Shown here: piece after piece, positions 63,728-64,000 of the stretch
Position numbering within the stretch: position 1 is the stretch's first letter
Layout of the letters: each line of letters begins with the position of its first letter
Position numbers and translations under genes: made by a program
NCBI GenBank assembly: GCA_964412555.1
Contig: CAYPPG010000003.1
Location: 62,001-126,000 of the forward strand
Reading direction: 5' to 3'
Length of the DNA stretch: 64,000 bases
DNA from: CAYPPG01 sp964412555
Lineage (GTDB): Bacteria > Hinthialibacterota > Hinthialibacteria > Hinthialibacterales > Hinthialibacteraceae
Notes under the pieces: model-generated
Database searches by the model: none
The model's input: only the letters and a program-made list of their open reading frames with translations
Told to the model about the DNA's origin: nothing

Positions 63728-64000
63728 TCATGACGATTCGACAGCTGCCTGGGATTCGGATACTGTTTCTGTTTGTTTTTGTCCGAGTATTTCTTGTAGA
63801 AGGTCTTGAGGAATCGGCTCGATGGAGGATATCTCATATCGGCCGGTATGCATTGGCAAGTCAATTTCGACAAAATCTCCAACTGATTTCCCATAGAAAG
63901 CCCGGGCAAATGGCGCTTGATAGGAAAGAATATTTCGATCCGGATCGGATTCCCACGGACCGAGCATAATGTAATCTTCCACGGCTTCCGCCCCTACCGG
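63728..64000 (-). CDS. GreA/GreB-family transcript cleavage factor, C-terminal part
   Basis: The reverse strand is open from the right edge to a stop at 63728, giving about 91 residues. YIMLGPWESDPDRNILSYQAP and AFYGKSVGDFVEID are the signature of the C-terminal domain of GreA/GreB. A non-conserved acidic tail (LQEILGQKQTETVSESQ) follows. The N-terminal coiled coil, which would reach the RNA polymerase active site, is outside the window. The identity is secure as a family; GreA versus GreB or a Gre-like homologue cannot be told. Confidence 0.82.
   Translation of the reverse strand, partial: PVGAEAVEDYIMLGPWESDPDRNILSYQAPFARAFYGKSVGDFVEIDLPMHTGRYEISSIEPIPQDLLQEILGQKQTETVSESQAAVESS

Overview
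The window is a stretch of chromosome from an uncultured Gram-negative bacterium, almost certainly a metagenome assembly because 100 N's sit inside a short tandem repeat at 36672-36771. The coding style is secreted glycoside hydrolases, Tat-exported xylose-isomerase-like proteins, GspG-type pseudopilins, cadherin-like repeats and Rpn-family proteins. That style fits Planctomycetota-like or Hinthialibacterota/Poribacteria-like lineages, but no rRNA or tRNA was found and the phylum is not resolved.

Region by region. 1-2055: a CHAT protease fused to a STAND-type NTPase, cut by the left edge, preceded by a small single-helix protein. 2253-3540: a secreted DUF6599-like protein, then a well-formed candidate small RNA with a sigma-54 promoter, an NtrC-like palindrome, two pyrimidine-rich single-stranded stretches and a terminator. 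3561-9214: a 100-bp tandem repeat, a Tat-exported TIM-barrel protein and a 1343-residue mosaic surface protein. 9215-16199: a GH42-like glycosidase and a four-gene sugar ABC importer. 16229-18078: repeat elements and an APC permease. 18223-23640: a cNMP-binding/HD-GYP protein facing an operon of globin-coupled histidine kinase, NtrC-type regulator and orphan TRAP permease. 23641-24557: a 0.9-kb non-coding region with twin palindromes, a terminator and degenerate ~29-bp repeats. 24558-30441: a large secreted protein, truA, a pseudopilin and a MntA/HepT pair. 30592-38389: GH140-like protein, UvrD/PcrA helicase, FGGY kinase, small HExxH protein, an Rpn-family gene with the assembly gap, and an acetoacetate-decarboxylase-like protein. 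38361-51819: mltG, M20 and M14 peptidases, a lyase-like secreted protein, mntP, two SDRs, an ABC exporter, a deacetylase, a STAS protein, a dGTPase, a PIN protein and a flavin reductase. 52058-55791: a divergent Hsp70 operon (J-like/TPR protein, GrpE, DnaK). 55997-64000: a zinc-ribbon/TPR/coiled-coil membrane protein, larB, a FecR-GspG fusion, a polytopic membrane protein, an internally deleted Rpn pseudogene, a GlmU-like nucleotidyltransferase and a partial GreA/GreB.

The recurring theme is uptake and breakdown of glycans: secreted hydrolases, a sugar ABC importer, an FGGY kinase and a sugar-nucleotide transferase. Signalling genes are interspersed (oxygen-sensing kinase, HD-GYP, STAS). Intergenic spaces are repeatedly occupied by related repeat elements with GGGTAACAAGGGC-like ends and internal CCCCAACGGGG hairpins. 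These create many spurious open frames.

The most interesting signals are the sigma-54-type small RNA locus (3230-3540), the FecR-GspG fusion next to larB (58549-59943), the globin kinase/NtrC/TRAP operon, the J-like/GrpE/DnaK operon whose J-like domain lacks HPD, the palindrome-flanked non-coding region at 23641-24557, and the CHAT-STAND pair at the left edge. All family assignments were made by reading motifs by eye; none was checked against a database.
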